Notes: a model not told the origin generated them from the letters alone. A DNA stretch of 64,000 nt from Silanimonas sp044377035 (GCF_044377035.1 NZ_JBILJW010000006.1:92064-156063), one strand, 5' to 3'; numbered from the stretch's first letter, positions 1 through 9,052 are shown. Translations and numbers: made by a program.

Positions 1-521
1 CCGAGGAAGGTAGTGCGGATCGTGATGCCGAGCACCTCGCCGATGCGCCGCGCGACGCGCAGCATTTTCGCTTCGTCGGCCAGCGTCAGGCCGTAACCGG
101 ACTTGATCTCCAGCGTGGTGCAGCCGCTCGCCACCAGCGCTTGCGCGCGTGGCAGCGATTCGCGGAGCAGCGCATCCTCGTCGGCGCCTCGCGTGGCACG
201 CACCGTCGAGAGGATGCCCCCGCCGGCCTTCGCGATGGCTTCGTAGCTCACGCCGTTCAATCGCTGCTCGAATTCGCCCGCGCGGTCGCCGGCGAACACG
301 AGGTGGGTGTGGCAGTCGATGAGCCCGGGTGTGAGCAAGGCCTGCTGGCCGTCGACCGGTTCGAGGCCACGATGCTCGTCGGCCAAGGCGTCGAGCCGCC
401 CGGCCTGCGCGATGCGGCCGTCGACGACCGCGACGGCGGCGTCTTCGATGGGCGCATAGGCTCCGGTGCCGTCGAGCGTGACGAGGCGGATGTTGCGCAG
501 CAGGAAGGTCGAATGCGCCAC
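1..521 (-). CDS. hutI: Imidazolonepropionase, N-terminal part (runs off the window)
   Basis: Third step of histidine degradation, hydrolysing imidazolonepropionate to formiminoglutamate in the cytoplasm. About 173 codons are visible on the minus strand. The amidohydrolase metal motif TPGLIDCHTHLVFAGDR lies at about residues 64-80 (HTH at 71-73), followed by the HutI-type stretch with GVSYEAIAKAGGGILSTVR and then LEIKSGYGL. The GTG at 521 places the usual start of the family just before the first beta strand. An in-frame ATG at 575 would add 18 atypical residues, so I prefer the GTG, although no strong Shine-Dalgarno is visible. It is divergent from hutF. The 3' part lies outside the window. 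Identity is secure; the start is moderately sure. Confidence 0.93.
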   Translation of the reverse strand, partial: MAHSTFLLRNIRLVTLDGTGAYAPIEDAAVAVVDGRIAQAGRLDALADEHRGLEPVDGQQALLTPGLIDCHTHLVFAGDRAGEFEQRLNGVSYEAIAKAGGGILSTVRATRGADEDALLRESLPRAQALVASGCTTLEIKSGYGLTLADEAKMLRVARRIGEVLGITIRTTFL

Positions 522-602
522 GATGGAGTTCGATCGATGCGGAAGTCGCGAGCATACCGGCGCAGGCTTTAGCATGTGGGCCTCCCGACGCGAGCCGATC
601 CG

Positions 603-1922
603 ATGACCCTGCTGCAGGCCGATGCGCTGTTCGATGGACGCCAGTGGCGCACCGATGCCGCGCTGACGGTCGATGTCGCTACGCATGCGGCCTGGGTGGT
701 GCCGGGTATCGCCAACCTGCATTCGCACGCCTTCCAGCGGGCGATGGCGGGCCTCACCGAGCGCCAGCAGTCGGACGCCGACAGCTTCTGGACCTGGCGC
801 GAGTGGATGTATCGCTTCGCGGCCACGCTGTCGCCGGACGACGTGCATGCCATTGCCCGCCAGCTCTACATCGAAATGCTGGAGGCCGGGTTCACCAGCG
901 TGTGCGAGTTCCACTACCTGCACCACGACGTCGACGGCCGGCCCTATGCGCGGCCGGCGGCGATGGCCGAGGCGATCCTCGCCGCGGCGCAGTCCGTCGG
1001 CCTCCGCCTCACCCTGTTGCCCGTGCTCTACCAGCGCGGCGGTTTCGATGGCCGCGCGCTCTCCGAGCGCCAGCAACGCTTCGGCCATGGCACCGATGCG
1101 TTCGTGCGCCTCGTCGACGACCTGCGCCGTGCGTCATCGGCGACGCCGGGCGTGCGCGTCGGCGTGGCCTTCCACAGTCTCCGTGCCGTGACGCTACCGA
1201 CGATGCGCGAGGTGCTCGCCGCCCTCGACGAGCCGGGGATGCCGGTGCACCTGCACATCGCCGAGCAGCAGGCGGAAGTGGCCGATGGCTTGGCGACGCA
1301 CGGCCGGCGCCCGGTTCAGTTGCTGCTGGACGAGATGCCGGTCGATTCGCGATGGACCCTGGTGCACGCGACGCACCTCGATGAAGCGGAAGTCCATGGC
1401 GTCGCCGCCAGCGGCGCCAACGTGGCCATCTGCCCGACGACGGAAGCGAACCTCGGGGATGGCCTGTTCCCGCTGCGTGCCTTCCTTGCGGCGGGCGGGC
1501 GCTATGGCGTCGGTTCGGACAGCCATGTGTCGGTGTCGCCCATCGAGGAGCTGCGCTGGCTGGAGTACGGCCAGCGGCTGGTGGAACAGAAGCGCAGTCG
1601 CGCCCTGCTGGGCCCGGGCAGCAATGCCGAAGCCATGCTGCGCGCCGTCGCGGCCTCGGCGGCGGCATCGACCGGACAGGCCGTCGGCGTGCTCGACGCG
1701 AGTTCGGCCGTGGACGCGCTGGTGCTCGATGCCGAGGCGCCGGCGATGGTGGGCGCCACCTACGAGGACGTGCTGGATCGCTGGGTGTTCTGCGGCAACC
1801 GTCCGCTGGTTCGCGATGTCTTCGTGGCGGGGCGGCGCGTGGTGGCCGAGGGCCGCCATCCGCAGCGTGAATCGGCGGCCGCCGCTTACGCAGCCACGCT
1901 GCGCCGTCTGCTGTCGGCCTGA
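603..1922 (+). CDS. hutF: Formimidoylglutamate deiminase
   Basis: Converts N-formimino-L-glutamate to N-formyl-L-glutamate plus ammonia in the five-step histidine pathway, which uses HutF and HutG rather than direct HutG formiminoglutamase. The 439-aa amidohydrolase shows NLHSHAFQRAMAGL at residues 38-51 (metal ligands H40 and H42), HIAEQQAEV, LVHATHLD and GSDSHVSVSPIEELRWLEYG, all typical of HutF. ATG 603 is chosen over an upstream in-frame GTG at 576 because homology-like sequence starts there. The stretch before the HxH motif is only 39 residues, shorter than I expect for the family. The 3' end overlaps the convergent homoserine dehydrogenase gene by 37 bp. Confidence 0.93.
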   Translation: MTLLQADALFDGRQWRTDAALTVDVATHAAWVVPGIANLHSHAFQRAMAGLTERQQSDADSFWTWREWMYRFAATLSPDDVHAIARQLYIEMLEAGFTSVCEFHYLHHDVDGRPYARPAAMAEAILAAAQSVGLRLTLLPVLYQRGGFDGRALSERQQRFGHGTDAFVRLVDDLRRASSATPGVRVGVAFHSLRAVTLPTMREVLAALDEPGMPVHLHIAEQQAEVADGLATHGRRPVQLLLDEMPVDSRWTLVHATHLDEAEVHGVAASGANVAICPTTEANLGDGLFPLRAFLAAGGRYGVGSDSHVSVSPIEELRWLEYGQRLVEQKRSRALLGPGSNAEAMLRAVAASAAASTGQAVGVLDASSAVDALVLDAEAPAMVGATYEDVLDRWVFCGNRPLVRDVFVAGRRVVAEGRHPQRESAAAAYAATLRRLLSA

Positions 1923-3031
1923 GCGCCGCGCACCAGCGCCTGTCCGGCGGCGATGACGTCGCTGAGCACGCCGGCAGCGGTGATGTCGGGCCCCGCGCCC
2001 GGGCCGCCCAGCCACAGCGGCCGTTCGTGCTGTAGATCGGTCTCGATGCGCACGAGGTTTTGCCCGGCGGGCAGGGTGGCGAAGGGCGAGGTGGCGTCGA
2101 GCTCGCGCAGGGCGATGCGCGCGCCCGACGCATCGACTTCGGCGAGGATCGTCCAGCGCGTGCCCGCCGCCTTGGCGCCGGCGATGCGCGCGGCCCAGCG
2201 AGCGTCCTCGGCGTCGAGATGCGCGGCCCAGTCGTCGGGATGGGTGGCGGCGCACTCGGCGAACGGCGTCACCGACACCTCGTGCGGCTCGAGGGCGAAG
2301 CCGGCTTCGCGGGCCAACACCAGCAGCTTGCGCACGAGATCGTCGGCACGCAGGTCCTCGCCGGCGTCCGGCTCGGTGTAGCCGAGCGATTGCGCTTCGG
2401 CGAGCGCGGCGGAGAAGCGCTGGCCGCCATGCAGGCGCTCGAGCAGGAAGCTCAGCGAGCCGGAGAGCACGCCCTGGATGGCGCGCACGCCCTCGCCGCG
2501 CAACGCGAGGTCGCGCAAGGGGCCAAGGATCGGGATGGCCGCGCCCACCGTCGTTTCGAAGCGATACGGGGCGCCGCTGGCCGCGGCGGCCCGCTGGATC
2601 TGACGGTAGAACGCGAGCTCGCGGGCGTTCGCACGTTTGTTGGCCGTGGCGATGCCGAGGCCGCTGGCGAGCCACTCGGGGTAGCGGGCCGCGATGGCGT
2701 CGCTCGCCGTGCAGTCCACCACCAGGGCCGGCGCCTGCCGCGGCGACTGCAGGTGCGCGAAGAGGGCCTCGATGGCGTCCTCGCGGCGCGGCTTCAGGGT
2801 GGCGTCGAGCTCCGTGGGCGCGAGGCCTTCGAGGTCGTAGGCGAACCCCCGGCGGTCGAAAGCGGCGAGCAGTCGAAGGTCGATTCCCGCGCGCCGGGCG
2901 ATGGCGGCGTGCTGTTCGGCCAGGCGCCGGCGGAACGCGCTGCCCACCTGTCCCCGGGCACCGATCAGCACGAGGTCGAGACGGGAGGCCGGGCGGGTGC
3001 CCGACGGGGAGGGGAGGCGGGAGAGCGGCAT
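1886..3031 (-). CDS. Homoserine dehydrogenase, stand-alone
   Basis: NAD(P)H-dependent reduction of aspartate semialdehyde to homoserine, the branch to threonine and methionine. The 381-aa protein has an N-terminal Rossmann motif (LVLIGARGQVGSAF, about residues 20-33), the ATANKRAN lysine motif, ETTVGAAIPILGPLRDL, GVLSGSLSFLLE and GYTEPDAGEDLRADDLVRKL, closely resembling the C-terminal half of ThrA/MetL. There is no aspartokinase domain and no C-terminal ACT extension. ATG 3031 has GGAG about 8 nt upstream. It stands alone between hutF and mrpA; asd, the preceding pathway step, is at 49,431. A thrA- or metL-like symbol is possible, but the fusion is absent. Confidence 0.9.
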   Translation of the reverse strand: MPLSRLPSPSGTRPASRLDLVLIGARGQVGSAFRRRLAEQHAAIARRAGIDLRLLAAFDRRGFAYDLEGLAPTELDATLKPRREDAIEALFAHLQSPRQAPALVVDCTASDAIAARYPEWLASGLGIATANKRANARELAFYRQIQRAAAASGAPYRFETTVGAAIPILGPLRDLALRGEGVRAIQGVLSGSLSFLLERLHGGQRFSAALAEAQSLGYTEPDAGEDLRADDLVRKLLVLAREAGFALEPHEVSVTPFAECAATHPDDWAAHLDAEDARWAARIAGAKAAGTRWTILAEVDASGARIALRELDATSPFATLPAGQNLVRIETDLQHERPLWLGGPGAGPDITAAGVLSDVIAAGQALVRGAQADSRRRSVAA

Positions 3032-3045
3032 CGCGGGTGCTCCAG

Positions 3046-3073
3046 ATATCGTTCAATCAAGATGAAGCGATAT
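3046..3073. promoter_or_regulatory. Inverted repeat and AT-rich promoter region between homoserine dehydrogenase and mrpA
   Basis: The arms ATATCG (3046-3051) and CGATAT (3068-3073) flank 16 nt. TATATA at 3071-3076 can serve as a -10 for the minus-strand homoserine dehydrogenase. This AT-rich patch is unusual in the window. No -35 is convincing, and the role as an operator is inference only. Confidence 0.35.
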
Positions 3074-3191
3074 ATACACCTCGTCCACTGACGATTTGGC
3101 ATAAGCGGCGTCCGCCCCTCGGCACGCAGGGCCGAGTCCGGTTCACGCCCGATGGACCCGGTGGTTCAAGGTCGCAGGCATAATTTTCACT

Positions 3192-5996
3192 TTGTTGAAT
3201 GGACGGCTCGCCGTGCTCCTGCCTTTCCTCCTCGCCTCGCCCTTCGTCGCCGCCTTGTTGCTCGCGCTGATGCCGCGGGCCGGCCGCGCGATGTCGGCGG
3301 CGTTGGCCGGCGGTGGCGCGGTCCTGGGCCTCGTGGCGCTGTTCGCGCTGGCCCCGGCGGTGTTCGGTGGCGAGGTGCCGCGCTTCTCGGCCCCTTGGCT
3401 GCCGGAGATCGGCCTCGCGTTCTCGCTGCGACTCGACGGCTTCGCGTGGATGTTCGCCTTGCTGGTGCTGGGCATCGGCGCGCTGATCGTCCTCTACGCC
3501 TACTGGTATCTCGCCGACGACGACCCGCCGCAGCGCTTCTTCGCCAGCCTCGCCCTCTTCATGGGCGCGATGCTCGGGGTGGTGGTCGCCGGCAACCTGC
3601 TGCTGCTGGTCGTGTTCTGGGAGCTCACGTCCATCGCGTCGTTCCTGCTGATCGGGTTCTGGAATGGCGAGCGCGCGGCGCGGCGCGGTGCCCGTATGGC
3701 CCTCGCGATCACCGGCGCCGGTGGGCTCGCACTGCTGGCCGGCGTGCTGATGATCGGCCGCATCGTTGGCAGCTTCGAACTTGACGTGGTGCTGGCCTCG
3801 GCCGCGCAGATCCAAGCCCATCCGCTCTATGTCCCGGCGCTGCTCTGCGTGCTGTTGGGCGCGTTCACGAAATCGGCGCAGTTCCCGTTCCACTTCTGGC
3901 TGCCGCACGCCATGGCGGCGCCCACGCCGGTCTCGGCCTACCTGCACTCCGCCACGATGGTGAAGTGCGGCGTGTTCCTGCTGGCGCGCCTGCATCCGGC
4001 CCTGGCCGGCAGCGACGAGTGGTTCCTGATCGTCAGTAGCGTCGGTTTGGCCACCTTGCTCATCGGCGCCTTCATCGCGATGTTCCAACAGGACCTCAAA
4101 GGGTTGCTGGCCTACTCGACCATCAGCCACCTCGGCCTCATCACCCTGCTGTTCGGCCTGGGCACCGAGATGGCCCTCGTGGCCGGCGTGTTCCACATCC
4201 TCAACCACGCCACCTTCAAGGCCAGCCTGTTCATGGCGGCCGGCATCATCGACCACGAGACCGGCACCCGCGACTTCCGCCGGTTGAATGGCCTGGCGAA
4301 GTACATGCCAATCACCGCGGCGCTGGCCATCGCCGCGTCCCTGGCCATGGCCGGCGTGCCGCTGTTCAACGGCTTCCTGTCGAAGGAGATGTTCCTCACG
4401 GAGACGTTGAACGTGCCGACGGTCGCCGGCCTCCACCTGCTGATCCCCGGCCTCGCGGTGCTGGCAGCGGCGTTCTCGGTGGCCTACTCGATCCGCTTCA
4501 TCCATGACGTGTTCTTCGGCGGCGAACCGAAGTGCGTCAAGGGCACGCCGCACGAGCCGCCGCGCTTCATGCGTGTGCCGGTGGAGGTGCTGGTGCTGAT
4601 CGTGCTGGCCGTGGGCCTGCTGCCGAACCTCACCATCGGCGAGCTGCTGGCCGTGGGGGCGCAGGGCGCGCTCAACGCCCCATTGCCGGAATACAAGCTT
4701 GCGATCTGGCACGGATTCAACGTTCCGTTGCTGATGAGCGTGATCGGACTCGTGGGTGGCGTAGCGCTGTGGGCCTTCCTGCACCGCATCGGTGCGCTGC
4801 GCGCCGACCCTCGCGCTTCGTTCGGAAAGCGTGCGTTCGACGCCAGCCTCGACCTGCTCGTGGCCGGTGCCGGACCCATAACCCGCGCATTGGAGAGCGG
4901 CCGCCTCCCGGCCTACCTCGGTTGGACCTTGGCGGCGACGGTCGCTGCTGGCGCGGTGGCCTTCGCAGGCGAAGGCGCTTTCGGTGCGCGCGAGACGCTG
5001 CCCGCCGGGCCGGGCGCCTGGGCACTGTGGGTGGTGGTCGTCATCGCGACGCTCGCGGCGGCGTTCGGCTTCCGCCAGCGTCTGCTCGCGGTGCTGGTCG
5101 TCGGTGCCATCGGCCTCGCGGTCTCGCTGGCCTTCGTGTTCCTGTCGGCGCCGGACCTGGCGTTGACCCAGTTGATGGTGGAAACGCTGTCGATCCTGCT
5201 GATCCTGCTGGCCTTGCGCTACCTGCCTCAGGCCTCGCCGCCGGAGCGTGCGCCGTTGCGAAAGGGCCTCCACGCCGCGCTGGCCCTTGCGGGCGGCGGC
5301 ATCGTCGGCGCGTTGGCCTACGCGATGATGACCCAGCCGGTGGCGTCGATCTCGGAGTACTTCCTGCGCACCAGCCAGAGCGAAGGCGGTGGGCTGAACG
5401 TGGTGAACGTGATCATCGTCGACTATCGCGCGCTCGATACGCTCGGCGAAATCGCGGTCGTGGGCATCGCCGCGCTGATCATCGCGGCCCTGTTGCGGAA
5501 CGCGCGTCCGCAGCCCGAGGTCGCCGTCCCGGCATTGCCCGAGGCGCCTTCGCTGATGCTGCAGCTGGTGGCGCAGTGGCTGTTGCCGCTGGGCCTTGCG
5601 GTCTCGCTGTACTTCTTCCTGCGCGGCCACAATGCGCCGGGCGGCGGCTTCATCGCTGCCCTGGTGTTGGTCGGCGTGGTGTTCCTGCAGGCCATGGGCG
5701 GCGGCCGCGCGTTGGCCGAGCGGCAGTTCCGCAACGACTGGACGGCGTGGATCGGCGTCGGGCTGCTGTTCGCGGCCGTCACTGGCCTTGGCGCCTTCGC
5801 GTTCGGCCATCCCTTCCTCACCAGCAGCACGCCCTATGTCGAACTGCCGATCCCGGTCGTTGGCGAATGGTTGGGCAAGGTGCCGTTCGCCAGCGCCATG
5901 GGCTTCGACACCGGTGTCTACGTCACGGTGGCGGGTGCGCTGCTGCTGGTGCTGTTCCTGCTGACCCGCCTGCATCGCCCGGAGGGCAAGCGATGA
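3192..5996 (+). CDS. mrpA: Mrp/Pha-type Na+(K+)/H+ antiporter, fused subunits A and B
   Basis: Large membrane subunit of the multisubunit cation/proton antiporter, related to complex I NuoL. About 934 aa with many transmembrane helices. It carries the NuoL-like core (FHFWLPHAMAAPTPVSAYLHSATMV; LLAYSTISHLG; FHILNHATFKASLFM), a MrpA C-terminal region with SAPDLALTQLMVETLSILL, and then a MrpB domain (RGHNAPGGGFIAALVLVG near residues 813-830) in the same chain, as in PhaAB-type systems. The start is uncertain: TTG 3192, TTG 3195 or GTG 3213 are in frame before the first helix, none with a strong Shine-Dalgarno. It is the first of six overlapping genes; its stop overlaps the mrpC start (ATGA). Confidence 0.93.
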   Translation: MLNGRLAVLLPFLLASPFVAALLLALMPRAGRAMSAALAGGGAVLGLVALFALAPAVFGGEVPRFSAPWLPEIGLAFSLRLDGFAWMFALLVLGIGALIVLYAYWYLADDDPPQRFFASLALFMGAMLGVVVAGNLLLLVVFWELTSIASFLLIGFWNGERAARRGARMALAITGAGGLALLAGVLMIGRIVGSFELDVVLASAAQIQAHPLYVPALLCVLLGAFTKSAQFPFHFWLPHAMAAPTPVSAYLHSATMVKCGVFLLARLHPALAGSDEWFLIVSSVGLATLLIGAFIAMFQQDLKGLLAYSTISHLGLITLLFGLGTEMALVAGVFHILNHATFKASLFMAAGIIDHETGTRDFRRLNGLAKYMPITAALAIAASLAMAGVPLFNGFLSKEMFLTETLNVPTVAGLHLLIPGLAVLAAAFSVAYSIRFIHDVFFGGEPKCVKGTPHEPPRFMRVPVEVLVLIVLAVGLLPNLTIGELLAVGAQGALNAPLPEYKLAIWHGFNVPLLMSVIGLVGGVALWAFLHRIGALRADPRASFGKRAFDASLDLLVAGAGPITRALESGRLPAYLGWTLAATVAAGAVAFAGEGAFGARETLPAGPGAWALWVVVVIATLAAAFGFRQRLLAVLVVGAIGLAVSLAFVFLSAPDLALTQLMVETLSILLILLALRYLPQASPPERAPLRKGLHAALALAGGGIVGALAYAMMTQPVASISEYFLRTSQSEGGGLNVVNVIIVDYRALDTLGEIAVVGIAALIIAALLRNARPQPEVAVPALPEAPSLMLQLVAQWLLPLGLAVSLYFFLRGHNAPGGGFIAALVLVGVVFLQAMGGGRALAERQFRNDWTAWIGVGLLFAAVTGLGAFAFGHPFLTSSTPYVELPIPVVGEWLGKVPFASAMGFDTGVYVTVAGALLLVLFLLTRLHRPEGKR

Positions 5997-6343
5997 GCCT
6001 TGAATTCCTGTTCGCCTCGGGCATCGGCGTGCTGGCCGCCGGCGGCTTCTGGCTGCTCCTGCGCGCCCGCACGTTCGATGTGATCCTCGGGCTCACCCTG
6101 TTGTCCTACGCCGTGAACCTGTTCCTGTTCGCGGCGGGGCGATTGGCGCCCGGGCGCACGCCGCTGTTGAAGGACGGCGTGGCGCCGCTGCTGGCGAACC
6201 ACACCGACCCGCTGCCGCAGGCGCTGGTGCTGACGGCCATCGTCATCAGCATGGCGATGACGGCCGTGATGCTGGTGATGGCGATGCAGGCGCGCGTGGC
6301 CAATGCCACCGACCATATCGACGGCCGGGAGCCGCGCGCATGA
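5993..6343 (+). CDS. mrpC: Mrp antiporter subunit C (NuoK-like)
   Basis: A 116-aa protein with three predicted membrane helices, homologous to NuoK of complex I. It forms part of the antiporter core with MrpA and MrpD. Typical stretches are FDVILGLTLLSYAVNLFLF and DPLPQALVLTAIVISMAMTA. ATG 5993 overlaps the mrpA stop, and its own stop overlaps mrpD ATG (both ATGA), so translational coupling is likely. Length matches the family. Confidence 0.93.
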   Translation: MSLEFLFASGIGVLAAGGFWLLLRARTFDVILGLTLLSYAVNLFLFAAGRLAPGRTPLLKDGVAPLLANHTDPLPQALVLTAIVISMAMTAVMLVMAMQARVANATDHIDGREPRA

Positions 6344-7890
6344 GCGGCATGGCTTCGCACATCGCCGTGCTGCCGGTGGTCGTGCCACTGCTCACCGGCG
6401 CAACGCTCGTGGTGTTGCATCGCTCGCCGCTGGCTTTCCGCCGCGCCCTGTCGCTGATCGCGACGCTGATGCTGGGCCTCGTGGTGCTGGGCCTCGGCCT
6501 CGCCGTCGAGCACCAAGGGCTCGTGGTGTACCAGGTGGGCAATTGGCCCTCGTTCGCCGGCATCGTGCTGCTCGCCGATCGGCTCGCGGTGCTGATGCTC
6601 GGCCTGCTGGTGCTGCTCGCCTTCGCGAGCCAACTCTTCGCCGGTGGCGGCGACGATGCCCGCGGTGCCCATTTCCACGCGCTGTTCCAGTTCCAGTTGA
6701 TGGGCCTGTGCGGCGCCTTCCTGACGCACGACCTGTTCAACCTGTTCGTCTTCTTTGAGGTGTTGCTCGCGGCCAGCTACGGCCTGCTGCTGCACGGGCA
6801 GGGTGGCGAGCGCCTGCGGCAGGGCCTGCACTACGTGGTGTTGAACCTGGTCGCGTCGGCCCTGTTCCTGTTCGCCGTGGGCGTGCTGTACAGCGTGCTG
6901 GGCACGCTGAACATGGCCGACCTCTCCGCGCGGATCGCCACTCTGCCCGAGGCGCAGCGCCCGCTGGTCGAGGCTGGTGGTTGGCTGCTGCTGATCGTCT
7001 TCGCGTTGAAGGCCGCGCTTCTGCCTCTGTACTTCTGGCTGCCGCGAACCTACGCCTCGGCCTCGGCGCCAGCCGCGATCCTGTTCGCGATCATGACCAA
7101 GCTCGGCATCTACGCCGTCATCCGCGTGTACGGCCTGTTGTTCGGCGCCGACGCGGGGACGCTCGCCGGCTTCGTGCAACCGCTGTTGTTCTGGGCGGGT
7201 GCCGGTACGGCCACGCTTGCCGCGCTGGGTGCGCTGGCATCGCCCACGCTGCGCGGCCTGCTCGGGTATCTCGTCGTCGGATCGGCCGGCGTGCTGTTCA
7301 TGGCGCTCGGCCTCGGCACCGACGTGGCGCTGGCCGCCGGGCTGTACTACCTGGTGCATTCGACGCTCGTGGCGGCCGCGTTTTTCCTCCTGGGCGATTG
7401 GGTGCGTCGCCATCGTGACGGTGGCGATGCGCTCGGACGCGTGGCGGCAATGGCGCGGCCCGCGTGGCTGGGCGGCTTCTTCTTGGTGCTGGCGATGGCC
7501 GCCGCGGGCCTGCCGCCGTTCGGTGGCTTCCTCGGCAAGAGCCTGCTGCTCGCCTACGCCGTGCCTGAGGGCGTGACCATCGTGCTGTGGAGCGTGGTCC
7601 TCGGCACCAGCCTGCTGAACCTGCTCGCCCTAGCGCGGGCCGGCAGCCGGCTGTTCTGGCAGACGCCGGCGGTGGCGACCGCCCGCAACGCCGCGCCCCA
7701 GCCGCCGTCGCCCGCCCTCGGCGAACGCGTCGCTATGCTGGTGCTGGTCTTCGGCCTCATCGTCACCACCGTGATGGCGTCCGACCTCACGCGCTACGTG
7801 GCCGGCAGTGCGGCCCAGTTGTCCGATCCCGCCACCTATCGCGAGGCCGTGCTCGGCCGCGATCCGCTGCCCACGACGGTGCCCCGCTGA
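6340..7890 (+). CDS. mrpD: Mrp antiporter subunit D (NuoM/NuoN-like)
   Basis: A 516-aa polytopic membrane protein and second large antiporter-like subunit. Recognisable elements include THDLFNLFVFFEVLLAASYGLLL, LPLYFWLPRTYASASAPAAILFAIMTKLGIYA, and the late AAAGLPPFGGFLGKSLLL motif of proton-pumping NuoM/N relatives. It starts at the ATGA overlap with mrpC and ends in a TGATG overlap with mrpE. Confidence 0.94.
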   Translation: MSGMASHIAVLPVVVPLLTGATLVVLHRSPLAFRRALSLIATLMLGLVVLGLGLAVEHQGLVVYQVGNWPSFAGIVLLADRLAVLMLGLLVLLAFASQLFAGGGDDARGAHFHALFQFQLMGLCGAFLTHDLFNLFVFFEVLLAASYGLLLHGQGGERLRQGLHYVVLNLVASALFLFAVGVLYSVLGTLNMADLSARIATLPEAQRPLVEAGGWLLLIVFALKAALLPLYFWLPRTYASASAPAAILFAIMTKLGIYAVIRVYGLLFGADAGTLAGFVQPLLFWAGAGTATLAALGALASPTLRGLLGYLVVGSAGVLFMALGLGTDVALAAGLYYLVHSTLVAAAFFLLGDWVRRHRDGGDALGRVAAMARPAWLGGFFLVLAMAAAGLPPFGGFLGKSLLLAYAVPEGVTIVLWSVVLGTSLLNLLALARAGSRLFWQTPAVATARNAAPQPPSPALGERVAMLVLVFGLIVTTVMASDLTRYVAGSAAQLSDPATYREAVLGRDPLPTTVPR

Positions 7891-8372
7891 TGCGCGCCTT
7901 GATTCCCCATCCCGTCAGCAGTCTTGCCGTCGCGGTCCTGTGGCTGTTGCTCAATGGCCTGTCGAACGGCCAACTCGTGCTCGCCGTGCTGTTCGCGCTG
8001 GCGCTGCCGCGCCTGTTGCCTGCGCCGGCGATTCCTTCGCCGCGCCTCGCCGCACCGGTGGTCGCCGCCAAGCTGGCGCTGGTCGTGCTCTACGACATCG
8101 TCAAGGCCAACCTCGAGGTTGCCGTCCGCATCCTCGGCCCCGAATCGCGCATCCGCCCGACCTTCGTCTGGGTGCCGCTCGACATCGCCTCGCCGCAGGG
8201 CATCGCGGTATTCGCGTCCATCATCACGATGACGCCGGGCACGCTGAGCTGCGAAGTGAGCGAAGACCGGCGCTGGCTGCTCGTGCATGCCTTCCATGCC
8301 GATGACGCTGAGGCCGTCGTTGCAGACGTGAAGTCGCGCTACGAGGCGCCGCTGAGGGAGATTTTCCGATGA
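7890..8372 (+). CDS. mrpE: Mrp antiporter subunit E
   Basis: A 160-aa membrane subunit of the Mrp complex, of MnhE/PhaE type. It has hydrophobic N-terminal helices, then the characteristic VLYDIVKANLEVAVRIL and IITMTPGTLSCEVS motifs followed by a soluble C-terminal domain. ATG shares one base with the mrpD stop; its stop overlaps mrpF by 4 nt. The subunit has no known catalytic residues and is needed for complex assembly in characterised systems. Confidence 0.93.
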   Translation: MRALIPHPVSSLAVAVLWLLLNGLSNGQLVLAVLFALALPRLLPAPAIPSPRLAAPVVAAKLALVVLYDIVKANLEVAVRILGPESRIRPTFVWVPLDIASPQGIAVFASIITMTPGTLSCEVSEDRRWLLVHAFHADDAEAVVADVKSRYEAPLREIFR

Positions 8373-8641
8373 TCACCGCCACCGTGCTGCCCTGGGTGGG
8401 CGGCGCCTTCGCCGTGGCCCTGCTGCTGGCGTTCTTCCGCCTGCTGCGTGGGCCGTCCCTCGTCGATCGGGTACTCGCGCTGGACACGCTGTACGTCAAC
8501 GCGCTCGCCCTGCTCATCGTGCTCGGCATCGCGCTGGGCGACCCGGTGTACTTCGAGGCCGCATTGCTGATCGCGGTGTTTGGCTTCGTCGGTACCGTGG
8601 CGGCGTCGCGCTACCTGCTGCGCGGGAGTGTCGTCGAATGA
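8369..8641 (+). CDS. mrpF: Mrp antiporter subunit F
   Basis: A 90-aa protein with three predicted helices. Family hallmarks are RLLRGPSLVDRVLALDTL near residues 25-42 and FGFVGTVAASRYL near the C terminus. ATGA overlaps link it to mrpE upstream and mrpG downstream. MrpF is one of the three small conserved membrane subunits of the complex. Confidence 0.93.
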   Translation: MITATVLPWVGGAFAVALLLAFFRLLRGPSLVDRVLALDTLYVNALALLIVLGIALGDPVYFEAALLIAVFGFVGTVAASRYLLRGSVVE

Positions 8642-8973
8642 GCCCGATGCCGTTCTGGTTGGATGTGGTCGTTGCGGCCTTGCTCGTGGCCGGCGCGGCC
8701 TTCGCGCTGGTCGGTGCCTGGGGCCTCGCCAAGCTTCGCGACTTCATGAAGCGTCTCCACGGGCCGACGAAGGCCAGCACCCTCGGCATCGGCCTCTCGC
8801 TGATTGCCTCGATGGCTTGGTTCGCCTGGCATGGTGGCTTCACCGGCCGGGAGTTCCTGGTGACGCTGTTCGTGTTCCTCACGGCGCCGGTGTCGGCGCA
8901 CCTGCTGGTCAAGGCGGCCATGCGCAGCGAACCGTCGGCGGTGCCGCCGCGGCGGCCCGAAGCGCGCGACTGA
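8638..8973 (+). CDS. mrpG: Mrp antiporter subunit G
   Basis: Final gene of the operon, 111 aa with three predicted helices. Family signatures are GAWGLAKLRDFMKRLHGPTKASTLGIG and the C-terminal FLTAPVSAHLLVKAA. It overlaps mrpF by ATGA. With A/B fused, C, D, E and F, the six genes supply the seven canonical Mrp modules, so the operon is complete and probably functional in Na+ or K+ extrusion and pH homeostasis. Confidence 0.93.
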   Translation: MSPMPFWLDVVVAALLVAGAAFALVGAWGLAKLRDFMKRLHGPTKASTLGIGLSLIASMAWFAWHGGFTGREFLVTLFVFLTAPVSAHLLVKAAMRSEPSAVPPRRPEARD

Positions 8974-9015
8974 GGCGGGCCCGCCGGTCCGGTCGAGGTG
9001 GCGGGCGCGCTCGCC

Positions 9016-9021
9016 TACAAT
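9016..9021 (+). promoter_or_regulatory. Probable -10 of the hutU promoter
   Basis: TACAAT followed directly by CGGCGCC, 31 nt before the hutU ATG. The -35 region is not recognisable. It belongs to a motif class seen at many starts in this window (a TAnnnT hexamer plus GC-rich discriminator). Confidence 0.55.
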
Positions 9022-9052
9022 CGGCGCCTTGATTCCGTCACGGACGCCCGCC

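Noticed and set aside
3057..5975. A 972-aa open frame on the minus strand, rich in Gln, Arg, His and Glu, opposite mrpA
   Set aside because: It is the antisense of the well-supported MrpA/B gene; long antisense frames are expected in such GC-rich DNA, and its composition is low-complexity without domains.
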